From positions 1,389,515 to 1,410,169 of the forward strand of contig BFEA01000169.1 in assembly GCA_003427395.1 (NCBI GenBank): DNA of 20,655 nucleotides, written 5' to 3'. The stretch is from Chara braunii (lineage: Eukaryota > Streptophyta > Charophyceae > Charales > Characeae). Made by a program: the position numbers and the translations under genes. Under the pieces are notes generated by a model. That model made no database searches. It worked only from the letters and a program-made list of their open reading frames with translations, and was not told the origin of the DNA. Of the stretch, positions 10,148-19,905 are shown piece by piece (position 1 is the first letter of the stretch; every line of letters begins with the position of its first letter).

Positions 10148-13100
10148 GTGAGAGCCATTAAGGTCTTTGGTTTGGATCAAAAGGACAAGGAAAAGAGAAA
10201 AAGGCTACGAACTAGCAAAACTGCCAAAAAGTGGATTTTGCATCTATGGATGACAAACTCATGCTCATGCTTGTATCTAGGACAATTATTTCATGAGTCA
10301 CTTGAGGAGATTGAGCTGCACAGATGGATACAAGTTTGCCCAACACAATAAAACCATCTTGCCACCTGCTACTGCTAATGGACTCTTTTAATGCACCAGA
10401 ATAAAGATCGCCCTCTCATGCTTTGAACAGGTAGTCGTCTCCCACAGGACCAGTCTTGCTTTGAGAAAAACTGAGGAAACATACCGTCTTGGGCAATCTG
10501 GGAGAGAAGGTGTCAGAAGCAAGTCTCCAACAGAGAGCTTGAGGACGGATGCTGGAGACCGAGTACACAGCTGAATGGTTCAGGGGAGGAAGGAAGATGG
10601 AGGGTCATCCAGACAAGGCAAAGGAAATTCTTGAAAGATTTCAGCACACTACGTTGGGCAAAGGGAAGGTAGCAAAGACTGAGGCGTGGACTGGAGGGAA
10701 CAGCCTCCTACAACAACGGAGGAATTCAGAAGCGTACCAGAGCTCTCAGCCAGCTGTATGGAGGTGGCATAGGACTATACAAGAGAAAGGATAAGAGGAA
10801 CATTGTCGGGAATGGGCAGAGCTATCCCAGTGGCTATTGGTTTCCAGACAGTTCACAAGTGGTGAACTGAGAGGGATTATTTTGGATGCTTTCACACATG
10901 TTCTTTTAGTTGGGACTAAAGCAGATAGGGGAGGGGCCTTGACTCAAAGTATGGCTTTGACTGACAGTCATTCCTTCCTCGGGGCCGTGCTCCACTTGGG
11001 AAGGTTTAGTTCTGGTTTCTAGTATTTTTCAACATGGTTACACTGTGGCAATGAGATTCTCAGATCGGATGGCAGGGACCCACGGATACACGAGACCAGA
11101 ACCAAACCTCCTCAAGTGGGGCACGGCCGCTGGGCTGTAACATGGGGAAGCATCAAAAGTAGGTTTATACGTATTCTTCTTACTTGCCGGTGGCATAGGA
11201 ACCAGACCACTGCTCCACAGAACAGATATGGAGCCGGGCCCATGAGGACTCGTTTTGACTGAAAAAAAAAAAGACTGGCAAGCTCCATTGTCACATATTG
11301 GAGGAGCACACAGTTCAAATTTGAACCTAGTATTTTCAATTTTTGAATTTCAAATTTCAAGATGGGAGATGGGTAGCACCCCGTACATATACGGCGTGAA
11401 TACACGTACGAACTCCCACGTATGCTTACGTAAAACTGAAAGGATTTGACTGCCAATCGGCCCCGATCTCATCCCCTGTCCCAGTCCTGGTCCTAGAGTC
11501 CCAGGTCTTTTTTTCGATATTTCTGTTCCCTGTACAGTCACATACCTGGCAGGCTGTCCTTTTGTCATAGGGCCCGGTAGAGTCCAGTGTGTCAGTCGGA
11601 ATGTCGTGTGTTGGCTGCCTTCTGCAGTTGAGGGGCAGATACAAAAGTGCGGCGGCCGAAGTCAAGGCACATTTCTGTTTGAGCCTGGCATCAGAATGGA
11701 TCAGGGGCGCAGTGCTACCAGCTCTGCCCCAGTCGCATGAACGAGAGTGGAGGCGCGGCAGTCGGGGTTGGTCGAAGACACTTGGCGCGAAGGCACAAGG
11801 GTGCAGTGCGGCACTAAGGCTTGGTTGACGCAAAGCGGCTATGGAAGGAGGGTGTAATAGGCTGGGTTCTGCCATGTCAGCAGGTACGATCTTCTCAACT
11901 GGTGGAGACGCCATGGTGAGGAGCTCTGTTTTGTCTGATCAAGAGTAGCTATGGCGATAGCTAATAGCCGATGTTCGTGCTCTGCGGATTGTCATGGACT
12001 TTCTTCGAGCACGGGGGTCTGCTTCGTGCTTTGGTCTACCTGCATCACAGGTTGGTGGGGTAAAAGCGAGGAGGTGCCGTTATTCTGAGGCTTACCCGTT
12101 GCTATCCTTGAGATAGACGCGTTGTGCGCCATTGCTGTGGATTAATTATGCAACGCGGCGAGGGTGATGTTCCCTCAAGGTAGGGGTGACGTCACGTGGA
12201 AGTGGAGGGTGAGCCGAACAGTATATTCACGAAGTATTAGCACATAGCTCAAGAAACATATAAGGTGAGTTGAATCAAACAGCGTGTACGGGGGAAGCTA
12301 TGGACGTTGTTGGAAGGAGGCATGATCAGCATAATGCATAGGTACTTCAAGTATCGCGGATTGAAGATGAAGTTGCTCTTGTTTCCTCCTTGTTGGAGTG
12401 GTTTTAACAACTGCCTTACGATCCTGGCGAATTTCGAAGTGCAAAATCACGAGAAAGTACAACGTTGTCCAATTGCAAAAAGAAATGAATGAACTTGAGA
12501 GGAGAGAGAGGGAAAGAAGAAGAAGAAAGAAAGAAGAAGGATCAAATGTACACCAGCAAAGGACCGATGATAATTCCCCCTTTGTCTCGCCAACCAAACT
12601 CCTCCTCCTTTTCTCCTCCCCTCTTATTCAAACAATAAAAAATAATAATGATGAATTGCAGAACCAGAATCAGTGTCCGAATCCCTCTTCTACTGCCAGC
12701 ACAACAAGAGGTCCACCATAGCCATGGCCGCCCTCTTCTCTCTCTTCTTCCAGGACGAGGCTATGGCGGACTACTAAGGGCCTTGCCCTGATGTTCAAAA
12801 GACAACGCAAAGCAGCTATGGCCTCTTCCACTCAGGCCACCATGCCTGAATCTGCCTCAAAGCTCCTTGATGCAGCTCTACCCCAACGAGGGCCTTCCAG
12901 ATGTAGCGCCCACCAAGGTGATGAAGATGGCGTCCACCATAGCCAGGTAAGTAACCCTGGTGCTTCCCTCTCCTAGTCGCCTTCTTCCTCCTCCTCCTAC
13001 CTGGGCTCCTCCACCATAGCCGAGGTGGAGAGCTGGGCGCCCTTCTTCCCCACAGCGCTGCTTACACCAGCGCTCCAGCAGCGTGTCGCCAAACTTGCAC

Positions 13101-13968
13101 GCAGCAAAATGAGGAGGAGCACTTCGCTCCTCCTGGAGACTTAGCGGCCTACCTGCCTCTTGGGAGGTGACTTCCAGGCCGCGCAGCCTCCAAGCAACCC
13201 GTACCTCCTCCCTTTTGGAGGAAACATCATTGCAGGCTCGGATATCGTCCGCACAGGCCCCAGACTTGACTACTTGGACTGGTACCTGCCTAGACCTAGC
13301 CTACTGCTACTAGGCTTCTAAAAATGCCAACTTTTTGTCTTCTTCTGCTCGAACTCCAGTTCCCGACACATCCACCACTGCTTTGAGTGGTACCGGCCTA
13401 CCTACTACTTGAATGCCCACGGCCTAAACTACCGCTACTCGAGTGTGCCCTAAGCTACCCCCTTCGGCCACTCGAGTGTTTCTCCCCACTGCAAACCCCA
13501 AAGTCACGGCCACAGGTAAGTACCGGCCCTGCTGGGCCTTCCAAACAAACAAGTGCCCTGGCAGGCCACACACACACTCAAGCCGACAAGCGCTCAGACA
13601 GGCATGCAGACCAGCAAGCATGCACACACACAGACTTAGAAAACCCAGCAAAAAGGGAGGATCTCAGCAAGGCATTCATTGCAGCGGCAAAACTCAGAAA
13701 TCAGCTGTGTTTTCAGTCCGTGTTTTGGCAGGTCCTTACAAGTTACAACTGTCGTTTCCTTGTTCGTTCCTAACAACAAATTCCTGATTGTCTACTAGTT
13801 TTGTCACGTTTTCGTAATCATGAATTTCTCAATAGCTGAGGTCGAGATAAATTCACCATCTATTACTTTCTTATGCTAGCAATCGGCATTACCGTCGGAG
13901 TAAAACTCTTGTTAGTCTTTAACTCAAACTGTCCTGAATCCCTTAGAGCAAGAGTAGAATAGTTGAAA

Positions 13969-14064
<96 letters not shown>

Positions 14065-14065
14065 N

Positions 14066-14133
<68 letters not shown>

Positions 14134-17100
14134 TCAGTATTGTGACACGGTGTATTCACGAGTGTGACTTACACTGCGTTCGCAGGATGATGGTGTGCAG
14201 ACGTTTCTTCATTTTTGTCACTGAGCCGAAGGAACAGCTGTTAATACTGGAGACAGACAAAAAAAAAAAAAAAGGTCTATAGCCTAAGCTCTAATTTCGA
14301 AATTCCGAAGTTCCGATTCTGAACTAAATTCCTTATATCTGGATTTCTAAAATTATCATTTTTTTCCTTCTATAAAGGCCACGGTGTAGTAGAGGGTGGA
14401 GGCCAGGCCTCAGGAGGTGCCCGTAGTACTCATCCATTGGGAGGTCAGATGGGTTGCTAGGGCCCCGAGGGAGTTGCCTCAAGGTGGCACGATGACATGA
14501 CCTATACTAGTGCTCAGATCGCAAGTCGTGATCTGCGCCGACGCTTACCGGACTGACCCGAACGTCTTCGTGCAGACACTACCCTAACTCTAATGTCAAG
14601 GGCGACCCGGGCAGAGGTGGGGTCCTCGCGATGCGGTCATCCCCCATCTGTGCCTAATCCCGCAGACTCTAGTAGGCGGCGAACCAGCTGTAGGTCCCAT
14701 TGGTAAATTCAGTTTTATAGATGTTTTGTCGGTTTTTCCAATAATCATTTGTTGAGTGGATAGGTTTTCAGTCTTTGGGGGGAGCTGCCAACAAGCTAGA
14801 CATAATTTTCCCGAATGTTTTGGATGGCGCAGGGTGTTTCTGGGTGGTAGTTATTGACAAAGTTTTATTTTTCTGCTCTGCGGCTTCGCTCATTCACATC
14901 ATCAATTGTTAGGGTCCTTTGCTGAAAAGTTTTTACAAATTTTTCTTTATCTGTGTGCTTTCTGATGAGGGTTTTGGGGTGTACCGTCTGTCTTGGAGCA
15001 TCTCCTTCAGAGGATGGGAGACTCATCCTGCGAGAACCACACAAGGTGGGAGGTGTAGGTCCTTGAGAGGATAAGGGTGGATACAAGGGCTTGCTCTATT
15101 CTGGGGCTGGGGCTGATTTTTGGGGTGCGGATCATCCCTGGCGGGGGCAGATAGAGACAAGGGGTTTTCAGTGGGTAGCGGTGCTAAGTGGGCTGCCTCA
15201 TTTGGAGAGGCTGGGATGGAGGGAATGGGGGAACTGCTGCTCCATGGGGGCGTACTTTTGGTGGAAACTTTATGCCCTTCAGGGAGGGGGGGTACCGTCT
15301 AGGGGGCTTGTCCTGAACTGGGGCCGACAGGCAGAAGGGTGGCTCCTCTCGGTGGGGCAGCTTAAACCACCAGTACCTCGCCCAGCCATGTTTCTCCCAA
15401 GTGGTCTTTAACGCGCTGCGACTTTTGGGGTTTGGGCTACCGGAGCAAACTGGCTGGTGGCGCCAGCCAAAAGAAGGCCCATGCCAGTTTGTGTTCTTTT
15501 GGCGTGCAGGGCGTTTCCAGGGTCAAAATGATATTGGCCAAAGGTACTGGTGGTTTATTTTAATTTATTATTTTAAAAAACAACCTTTGGCCCCCTTCTA
15601 TTCTGGGGGCCATCAGTCTGGTTGCTTATCACCGGCAAGCATGTTTTACACAAGGGTACCGAAGAGAAAAGATAAGAGGAGGGGGGCAGCCTAGCCCTTG
15701 CGGCATTAGACACCTGAACAAAGGGGAACTGCTACAGAGCGCCCATCGCCCAACCTTGATCCCTCCTTGGGGGCTGTTCTACTGGTCGGGAGGCTTACTA
15801 GCAGCACCCAGACACGCAGTAGAGCAGCCATCAGGGGGGGGCATGGCACCGGAGGGAGGCATTCTGAGCAGCCCTTCAGGCCGCAAGCCAGTCCTTCACT
15901 ATTTCTTAACGTGCCTATACCGTCTCCATCTGGTATCTATTTCCATGCGTGCTTACTATCCTTCAAGCTCCTTACTCAGGTAAGGGGGATGTTATTTTCC
16001 TCTGAGGGGAAGGGGATGATTTCAGTGGCTATGCAGTGAAGCCTCTTTATCCTGCGGTTGTTCGCTAGCTGCCAGCATGGAAGGGAGTCCTATCCTGCAG
16101 AGGCAACATCTTGGAGGGAACTGCTGCGTCTGGGGGGGTAAGGGCAGCAATCGAGGTTTGAGCCATTCTAGGGCCGGGATTGACAGAGTGTACTGACCCT
16201 TGGCGGAGGCAGATAGTGGCAAGTGGTTAGTCCACTTCCATGGTGGGAGAGTTTGTTTTCCTCTCCGTTTCCCTTTTGCATTCTTGGGAGTGGGTGATGG
16301 TTGGGTAGGTCCAGTGTTCTTTCAGAATCTTCAATCTTTCTACTTCGCGAGGTTTTTTAGAACTTCCTTGACTGCTCAAAAGATTTTCAGTATTTCAGTA
16401 ATTGTTCATGAATATCCCTGTTATTCTTAGCCGCAGCCCGGTAATGGTCCCGGTATCTCAGCACAGCTCTGCAGAGTAAAGAAGGTTCAAGTTCTGTTCA
16501 ACAGTATGCTGATTTAGGCTCTTTACAGTTTTGACAGTGTTTTTGAGGGAGATTCCCATACTCTGAATTTTTTGTGTTCTTGTGAACAGGATGGTCACCG
16601 CACTTGATGGTAGATGGATTTATGTTTACAAGCATTTCTGCAGCCGGTCATCACGCAGCAGCCGTGACGGAAGGAGGCAAGTTGTACTTGTGGGGCGATG
16701 GATCGGATGGGCAGCTTGGAGTCATTCCTCCACATTCTCCTGAAGAGGTACCATATGTCAGTTCTAGGAATATCTTTTCACTTTGTACATCCATTTCCTA
16801 TTCTGTGCGTGTCATTCTTGCGTGGAGGCCGCACCAACAGTCTCGTTCCAGTTTTAACAGATGCCCTTAATGACACGATCCTCTCTCCTTCAAGGTACCA
16901 GGGAAAAGGACAAAAAGGACAAAGCAAACGACTGTGATGAGGAGGAATGCTATCAATGTCCTGATTTGATGTTCCTCAATCCCTCCTGTGGGGCACTTCA
17001 TCAAGAAGACGCAAGAGTGTGATGATGCTGTCCTACAGGAGAGAGGAGGAAGTTCTTCTGTGTTGTCTTCTGCATATCCCGGCTGAGTGGTGTGGATGGT

Positions 17101-17305
17101 ATGCTGGAAAGTGCTACCAAGGAGGGAGTTCGGGGAAAATAGAGCTGAAGGGGTTTCTTTCGCAAGAGCAACTGTGAGGGAGATCACTGGAGACAGTGGA
17201 GAGTTGTTTTGTTGTTCATTCTGTAGTCTTTTGACAATAAGATGCAATAAAGAGGAAGGGAGACATGCGGGAGACGATGAAGCTGGAGTGATGACAGGAA
17301 CGTTC

Positions 17306-17336
<31 letters not shown>

Positions 17337-18017
17337 GAGACCTGTCAGAACACCCCCATCCCGTAACCGCTTGGACGAAACCAAGCAGTGCGTTCATCAA
17401 CGGCTAAGGAATTGCCAAGGCAAATATCCCCACCTGGTATTTGCGCTCTGGAAGGGAAGTTTCTGCTCATCCTCCAGGTTGAGTGATTCATCTATATTCG
17501 TAGATACAGGAAAGTATACGACCTACAGAACAGATCCTGTTCAAGTACAGTCGTATGACATGAAAGTTCTTATTGGGTTGATAGTAACTTGATACTATTC
17601 ATTTTTGGGAATCTTTGCTGCTTCCTCATCTTCTTTCTGGTCTCATGCTCTTCTCTTTTTTTTTCCCATTTCTCTTTGTGGTGACTCCTGTCCTTGACTT
17701 GACTTTGGGTTTCACATTGTGATTGACCTTGGAACACAGCATGAGATGTTCTCATGGTGATGAGCTGTCTGGTTGCCAGCTTTGCTGGTTGACATGTGAT
17801 GATGGTCTGATGTTATCAGGAATATTGGGGATCTTGGAAGGCTGAACGAGACAGAGCAGCACCATTCTGCTTCGAGTTCCCTGCGAAGATACATGTAGAA
17901 CAGGTGATGTGTTCCTTTTCCCAGCCCTCAACTTTACTCCCCCATCAGCCGGAATGGCACGGAGCATTATGCCCCCCTTCCATTGATCATCATGAAGTAC
18001 GAAATGCCCTTGGAATG

Positions 18018-18083
<66 letters not shown>

Positions 18084-18632
18084 ATGTTATCAAGGATCAC
18101 CCACAAACAACCTCCACTCCACGGATGTATGGATGGGCCTATAACTCCTACCAGCCAGGACTTTGAAATGTAGAACACCATAGGAGTGCGGCCCCCACAT
18201 GGTTGAGTACGGAGTGCCCACAGATCTGTGGGCCTTTATTCTTTTCCTTCTTTTTTCTTAGGGGAACTTTCATTATTATGAGCTTTCTACTTTTCAGTTT
18301 CCATGACAATCATAGTTCCATAGAATGAGACGCTGCTGCTGCTTTTCTTTGTTTTTTTGAGAAGCACCTTCTGGAAACCGGTTCCAGCGTCCCAATTGGA
18401 TACAAAGATGATACAATGATTGTCCATGACCTTTGCCTACAGACGTTGAACGGAATCACTATCAAGCTGCAGACACCACAACGGTGTTTGACAGGCAAGA
18501 CTCTGCCACATTGAACATCCAGGAACCTAACCTGGTTGGATCGCTAAGGGAGAATAATATGCTGGTGCTACTTTGTTTAAGGCATCGATACGAATTCATT
18601 TCTGTTCCGTTGAATGATGCTGGTGGTGTTTG

Positions 18633-18699
<67 letters not shown>

Positions 18700-18739
18700 G
18701 GTGGTGGTGTTAGTGTGCATCAGAATCATATTCTCATCC

Positions 18740-18791
<52 letters not shown>

Positions 18792-19060
18792 GGTGTTAGT
18801 GTGCATCAGAATCATATTCCCCTAGGATGAGACTTGCTGCTGCTTGCACTTTATTTAATGCATCAATGTGAAATTGTGCATGCATTTCTGTTTGGGTGAA
18901 CGATTGTGTTGGTGTTTTTGGTGATGGTGATGGTTGTGGTGGGGGTGGTGATGATGGTGGTGGTGGTATTGCTCAGGTGTCCTGTGGAAGCAGTCACACA
19001 GCTGTTTTAACTCGAGCAGGCGATGTGTACACATGGGGATTGAACGACATGGGGCAGCTG
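10044..19060 (+). CDS. RCC1-repeat (beta-propeller) family protein gene, four internal exons, partial at both ends
   Basis: Four GT-AG-bounded exons (10044-10147, 16590-16747, 17820-17903, 18977-19060) splice into 143 codons without a stop. The phases agree: exon 1 ends with one base of a Gly codon, exon 2 supplies the other two, and the remaining junctions are phase 0. The protein has three WG strands, VFMWG, LYLWG and VYTWG. It also has the matching blade starts [16 protein letters not shown] and [16 protein letters not shown], which are canonical RCC1 repeat features. WG-to-WG spacing is 50 and then 66 residues, against about 50-60 in RCC1 blades. About two and a half blades of a usual seven are seen, so most of the gene lies outside or was missed. 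Plant RCC1-family proteins include guanine-nucleotide exchange and chromatin-binding members and photoreceptors; this fragment does not show which. The segment [11 protein letters not shown] before the first blade is not part of a propeller and weakly recalls the linker between ankyrin and RCC1 repeats in IBtk-like plant proteins. Introns are 6442, 1072 and 1073 bp. Confidence 0.85.
11426..11914 (-). CDS. Unrecognised 162-codon open frame, doubtful
   Basis: On the minus strand an ATG at 11914 sits in a favourable context (ACC before and G after the ATG). It opens a frame of Ala/Pro/Ser/Leu-rich sequence ([10 protein letters not shown]...) that ends near 11426. The second half contains [11 protein letters not shown] but no recognisable zinc-finger spacing. 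No domain, signal peptide or membrane segment is evident. It lies within the RCC1 intron on the opposite strand. It may be a chance frame in GC-rich DNA; it is listed because of its length and start context. Confidence 0.15.
   Translation of the reverse strand: MASPPVEKIVPADMAEPSLLHPPSIAALRQPSLSAALHPCAFAPSVFDQPRLPRLHSRSCDWGRAGSTAPLIHSDARLKQKCALTSAAALLYLPLNCRRQPTHDIPTDTLDSTGPYDKRTACQVCDCTGNRNIEKKTWDSRTRTGTGDEIGADWQSNPFSFT
12754..12946 (+). CDS. Exon-like block of unknown gene
   Basis: A strong acceptor (CTCTCTCTTCTTCCAG) ends at 12753 and a perfect donor (CAG|GTAAGT) follows 12946. The 193 bp between are fully open in one frame: one leading base and 64 codons, including [18 protein letters not shown] and [15 protein letters not shown] second frame is open from 12788 ([20 protein letters not shown]). 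Neither translation is recognised. The leading phase does not fit insertion between RCC1 exons A and B, because A ends with one base. It would therefore belong to another, perhaps decayed, plus-strand gene or be a chance arrangement. Confidence 0.25.
13975..14130. repeat. (GA)n microsatellite with an undetermined base
   Basis: About 78 AG units are interrupted only by N at 14065. The N suggests that the array was not fully resolved, so its length is unreliable. Open frames of Arg-Glu or Ser-Leu across it are artefacts. Confidence 0.97.
14259..14273 (+). repeat. A15 run
   Basis: Fifteen consecutive A's follow AGACAGAC. It could be a retroposon tail, but no flanking target-site duplication or upstream element was recognised. 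Confidence 0.9.
15098..16226. repeat. Pair of diverged ~65-bp repeats about 1.06 kb apart
   Basis: Copy 1 (about 15098-15165) has ATTCTGGGGCTGGGGCTGA, then GGCGGGGGCAGATAGAGACA. Copy 2 (about 16165-16226) has ATTCTAGGGCCGGGATTGA, then GGCGGAGGCAGATAGTGGCA. Order and spacing are conserved within a few bases. They may be remnants of one element or a local duplication. Confidence 0.6.
16590..16747 (+). CDS. RCC1 gene exon B (complete blade core)
   Basis: The acceptor is TTGTGAACAG and the donor is GAG|GTACCA. Two bases complete the Gly codon begun in exon A, and 52 codons follow. The sequence includes WSPHLMVDG, then [21 protein letters not shown], then DGSDGQLGV. This is a textbook RCC1 repeat: a small-residue strand, the HxxA loop, the WG strand and the GQLG turn. 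The next possible donor of the same type at 16894/16895 would run through an in-frame TAA near 16868, which supports 16747 as the exon end. Confidence 0.92.
16800..16867 (-). pseudogene. Decayed U6 snRNA pseudogene in intron 2
   Basis: Read on the minus strand, it shows GGGCATCTGTTAAAACTGGA, then ACGAGAC, then GCGGCCTCCACGCAAGAATG and ACACGCA. This follows U6 snRNA in order: GGGACATC, TTAAAATTGGAACGATAC, GGCC...GCGCAAGGATGACACGCA. The ACAGAGA box and the AGC triad region are damaged or deleted, and the 5' stem-loop is truncated. It cannot encode a working U6. It is a relic on the opposite strand to the host gene. Confidence 0.85.
17306..17331 (-). repeat. T26 run (A26 on minus strand)
   Basis: Twenty-six consecutive T's lie in intron 2. 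On the minus strand this would be a retroposon poly(A) tail. The preceding 80 bp on that strand include GTCCAAGCGGTTACGG, loosely like a tRNA box A, but no box B or target-site duplication was found. The run could also be a simple homopolymer. Confidence 0.9.
17820..17903 (+). CDS. RCC1 gene exon C (blade linker)
   Basis: It is bounded by TTATCAG| and CAG|GTGATG. The 84 bp form 28 codons, phase 0 at both ends, starting [12 protein letters not shown] and ending [11 protein letters not shown]. The ending joins exon D to give the typical P[15 protein letters not shown] transition of an RCC1 blade. Among nearby AGs only the one at 17818-17819 gives the phase exon B requires. The first half is an unusually long, charged inter-blade loop, which stretches the WG spacing to 66. 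Confidence 0.75.
18020..18082. repeat. (GA)n microsatellite in intron 3
   Basis: About 31 uninterrupted GA units begin some 115 bp after the exon C donor. Confidence 0.97.
18634..18819. repeat. Two (GTT)n arrays with a duplicated 27-bp flank
   Basis: (GTT)n at 18634-18700 and at 18741-18777 each pass through a short (GTG)n and then an identical 27-bp sequence (18707-18733 and 18793-18819). That sequence starts GTGTTAGTGTGCATCAG and ends ATCATATTC. The array plus flank was duplicated as one unit, after which array lengths diverged. A weaker third similarity (GGTGCTACTTTGTTTAA...GCATC versus GCTTGCACTTTATTTAATGCATC) surrounds them. Confidence 0.9.
18977..19060 (+). CDS. RCC1 gene exon D (blade core)
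   Basis: The acceptor is TATTGCTCAG and the donor is CTG|GTATGG. The 28 codons in phase 0 read [20 protein letters not shown], then GLNDMGQL. It carries the conserved CG-SHT loop, the VYTWG strand and the start of the GQLG turn, whose Gly must come from the next exon. No following exon was recognised in the remaining 1.6 kb. Confidence 0.92.
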
Positions 19061-19440
19061 GTATGGAGGCATGTTGTTTGTCACTGAAGGAACCCGAGAC
19101 AGGTTTATATAAAGAACATCGTGGACCTAGCTACTGTCATATCTAAATACTAAGCAATGATAGCAATCTACAATCTCCATCATCTGCACACACAACTCAA
19201 TGATCATATGGAAAAATAATATATCTAAATAAGCGGAAATATATATTCATTATATGATTATCACATCTTGCTGTTCCTCATCTTCGTCCTCTCTGCCTCC
19301 GCGGCTGCTTGCCTCCCTCCCTGTCTCCAAGTCTTTGTCTCGGGAACGTGTGAGGTGATGATTGTTTTATTTGAATAAATTGTAATTTTCCCTCTGGATA
19401 TGGCTGCTCGGTCCTGGCCAGCCTGTACTGCAGGCCACAG

Positions 19441-19441
<1 letters not shown>

Positions 19442-19484
<43 letters not shown>
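19442..19484. repeat. (GT)n microsatellite
   Basis: About 21 GT units. On the minus strand it is a (CA)n tract that meets the distal copy of the 15-bp direct repeat, so it may be the tail of the U6-headed insertion. Confidence 0.95.
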
Positions 19485-19485
<1 letters not shown>

Positions 19486-19708
19486 GTTGAAAAAACACCC
19501 CAATTTCTCTCTCTCATTCCCTTCACAAATCATAACAAACCATCCATAACGAAAAAGTATAGATAGACAAAATTAAGACAATATAATAGAAAATGCAAGT
19601 TTGGCCACATAAAAAAACTTGTGGCCACCCACAGACATTACTTCATCAACAAGACAGCCCATGCTGCAAAGCAGGGCAACGAATTAGGCCCATGTATAAG
19701 AAACCAAA

Positions 19709-19713
<5 letters not shown>

Positions 19714-19782
<69 letters not shown>

Positions 19783-19800
19783 TGTGGGTGTGTGCGTGTG
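19714..19800. repeat. (GT)n microsatellite, imperfect at its 3' end
   Basis: Pure GT runs from 19714 to 19779, then interrupted units (TTGTGTGGGTGTGTGCGTG) run to 19800. It lies between the U6 3' end and the unrelated segment of the insertion. Confidence 0.95.
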
Positions 19801-19811
19801 TTTTTATAAAG

Positions 19812-19905
19812 TGGACCATTTTTCGATTTATGCGTGTCATCCTTGCGAAGAGGCCATGCTAATATTCTCTGTATCGTTCCAATTTTAACGGATGTCCCAG
19901 CGGAC
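19812..19905 (-). pseudogene. U6 spliceosomal snRNA retrocopy, nearly full length
   Basis: The minus strand reads GTCC-GCTG-GGAC (5' stem-loop), then ATCCGTTAAAATTGGAACGA, ACAGAGAATATTAGCATGG, GCAAGGATGACACGCATAA and AAATGGTCCA. The ACAGAGA box and the AGC catalytic triad are intact. The 5' loop is about two bases shorter than the usual plant U6, and G-to-T is seen just after ACAGAGAA. Plant U6 promoters need an upstream sequence element and a TATA box; neither is visible within 80 bp upstream. The U-run terminator is also missing: only TTT follows GGTCCAC. It is therefore probably not transcribed by its own promoter. The 3' sequence is of plant rather than animal type, which supports the lineage call. 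Confidence 0.88.

Larger units (their letters stand above)
10148..16589 (+). other. Intron 1 of the RCC1 gene (6442 bp)
   Basis: It is bounded by GTGAGA and TTGTGAACAG. It contains no further RCC1 exon that I can detect. Inside are a GC-rich exon-like block (12754-12946), a (GA)n array with an N, an A15 run and several low-complexity open frames on both strands. The span 10500-10900 has longer plus-strand frames without a domain. The span 14370-14700 is GC-rich and unassigned. Confidence 0.65.

Noticed and set aside
13360-13515. Possible exon between CTCCAG and a perfect CAG|GTAAGT donor
   Set aside because: All three plus-strand frames contain stops between the two sites.
13863-14159. Ser-Leu and Arg-Glu repeat proteins from the GA array, and similar frames over the GT and GTT arrays
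   Set aside because: These are translations of dinucleotide or trinucleotide repeats with no independent coding evidence.
16867-17400. 177-codon minus-strand open frame
   Set aside because: It reads through the T26 run as poly-Lys and overlaps intron 2 without any domain. The hydrophobic end near 16900-16960 is not backed by other evidence.
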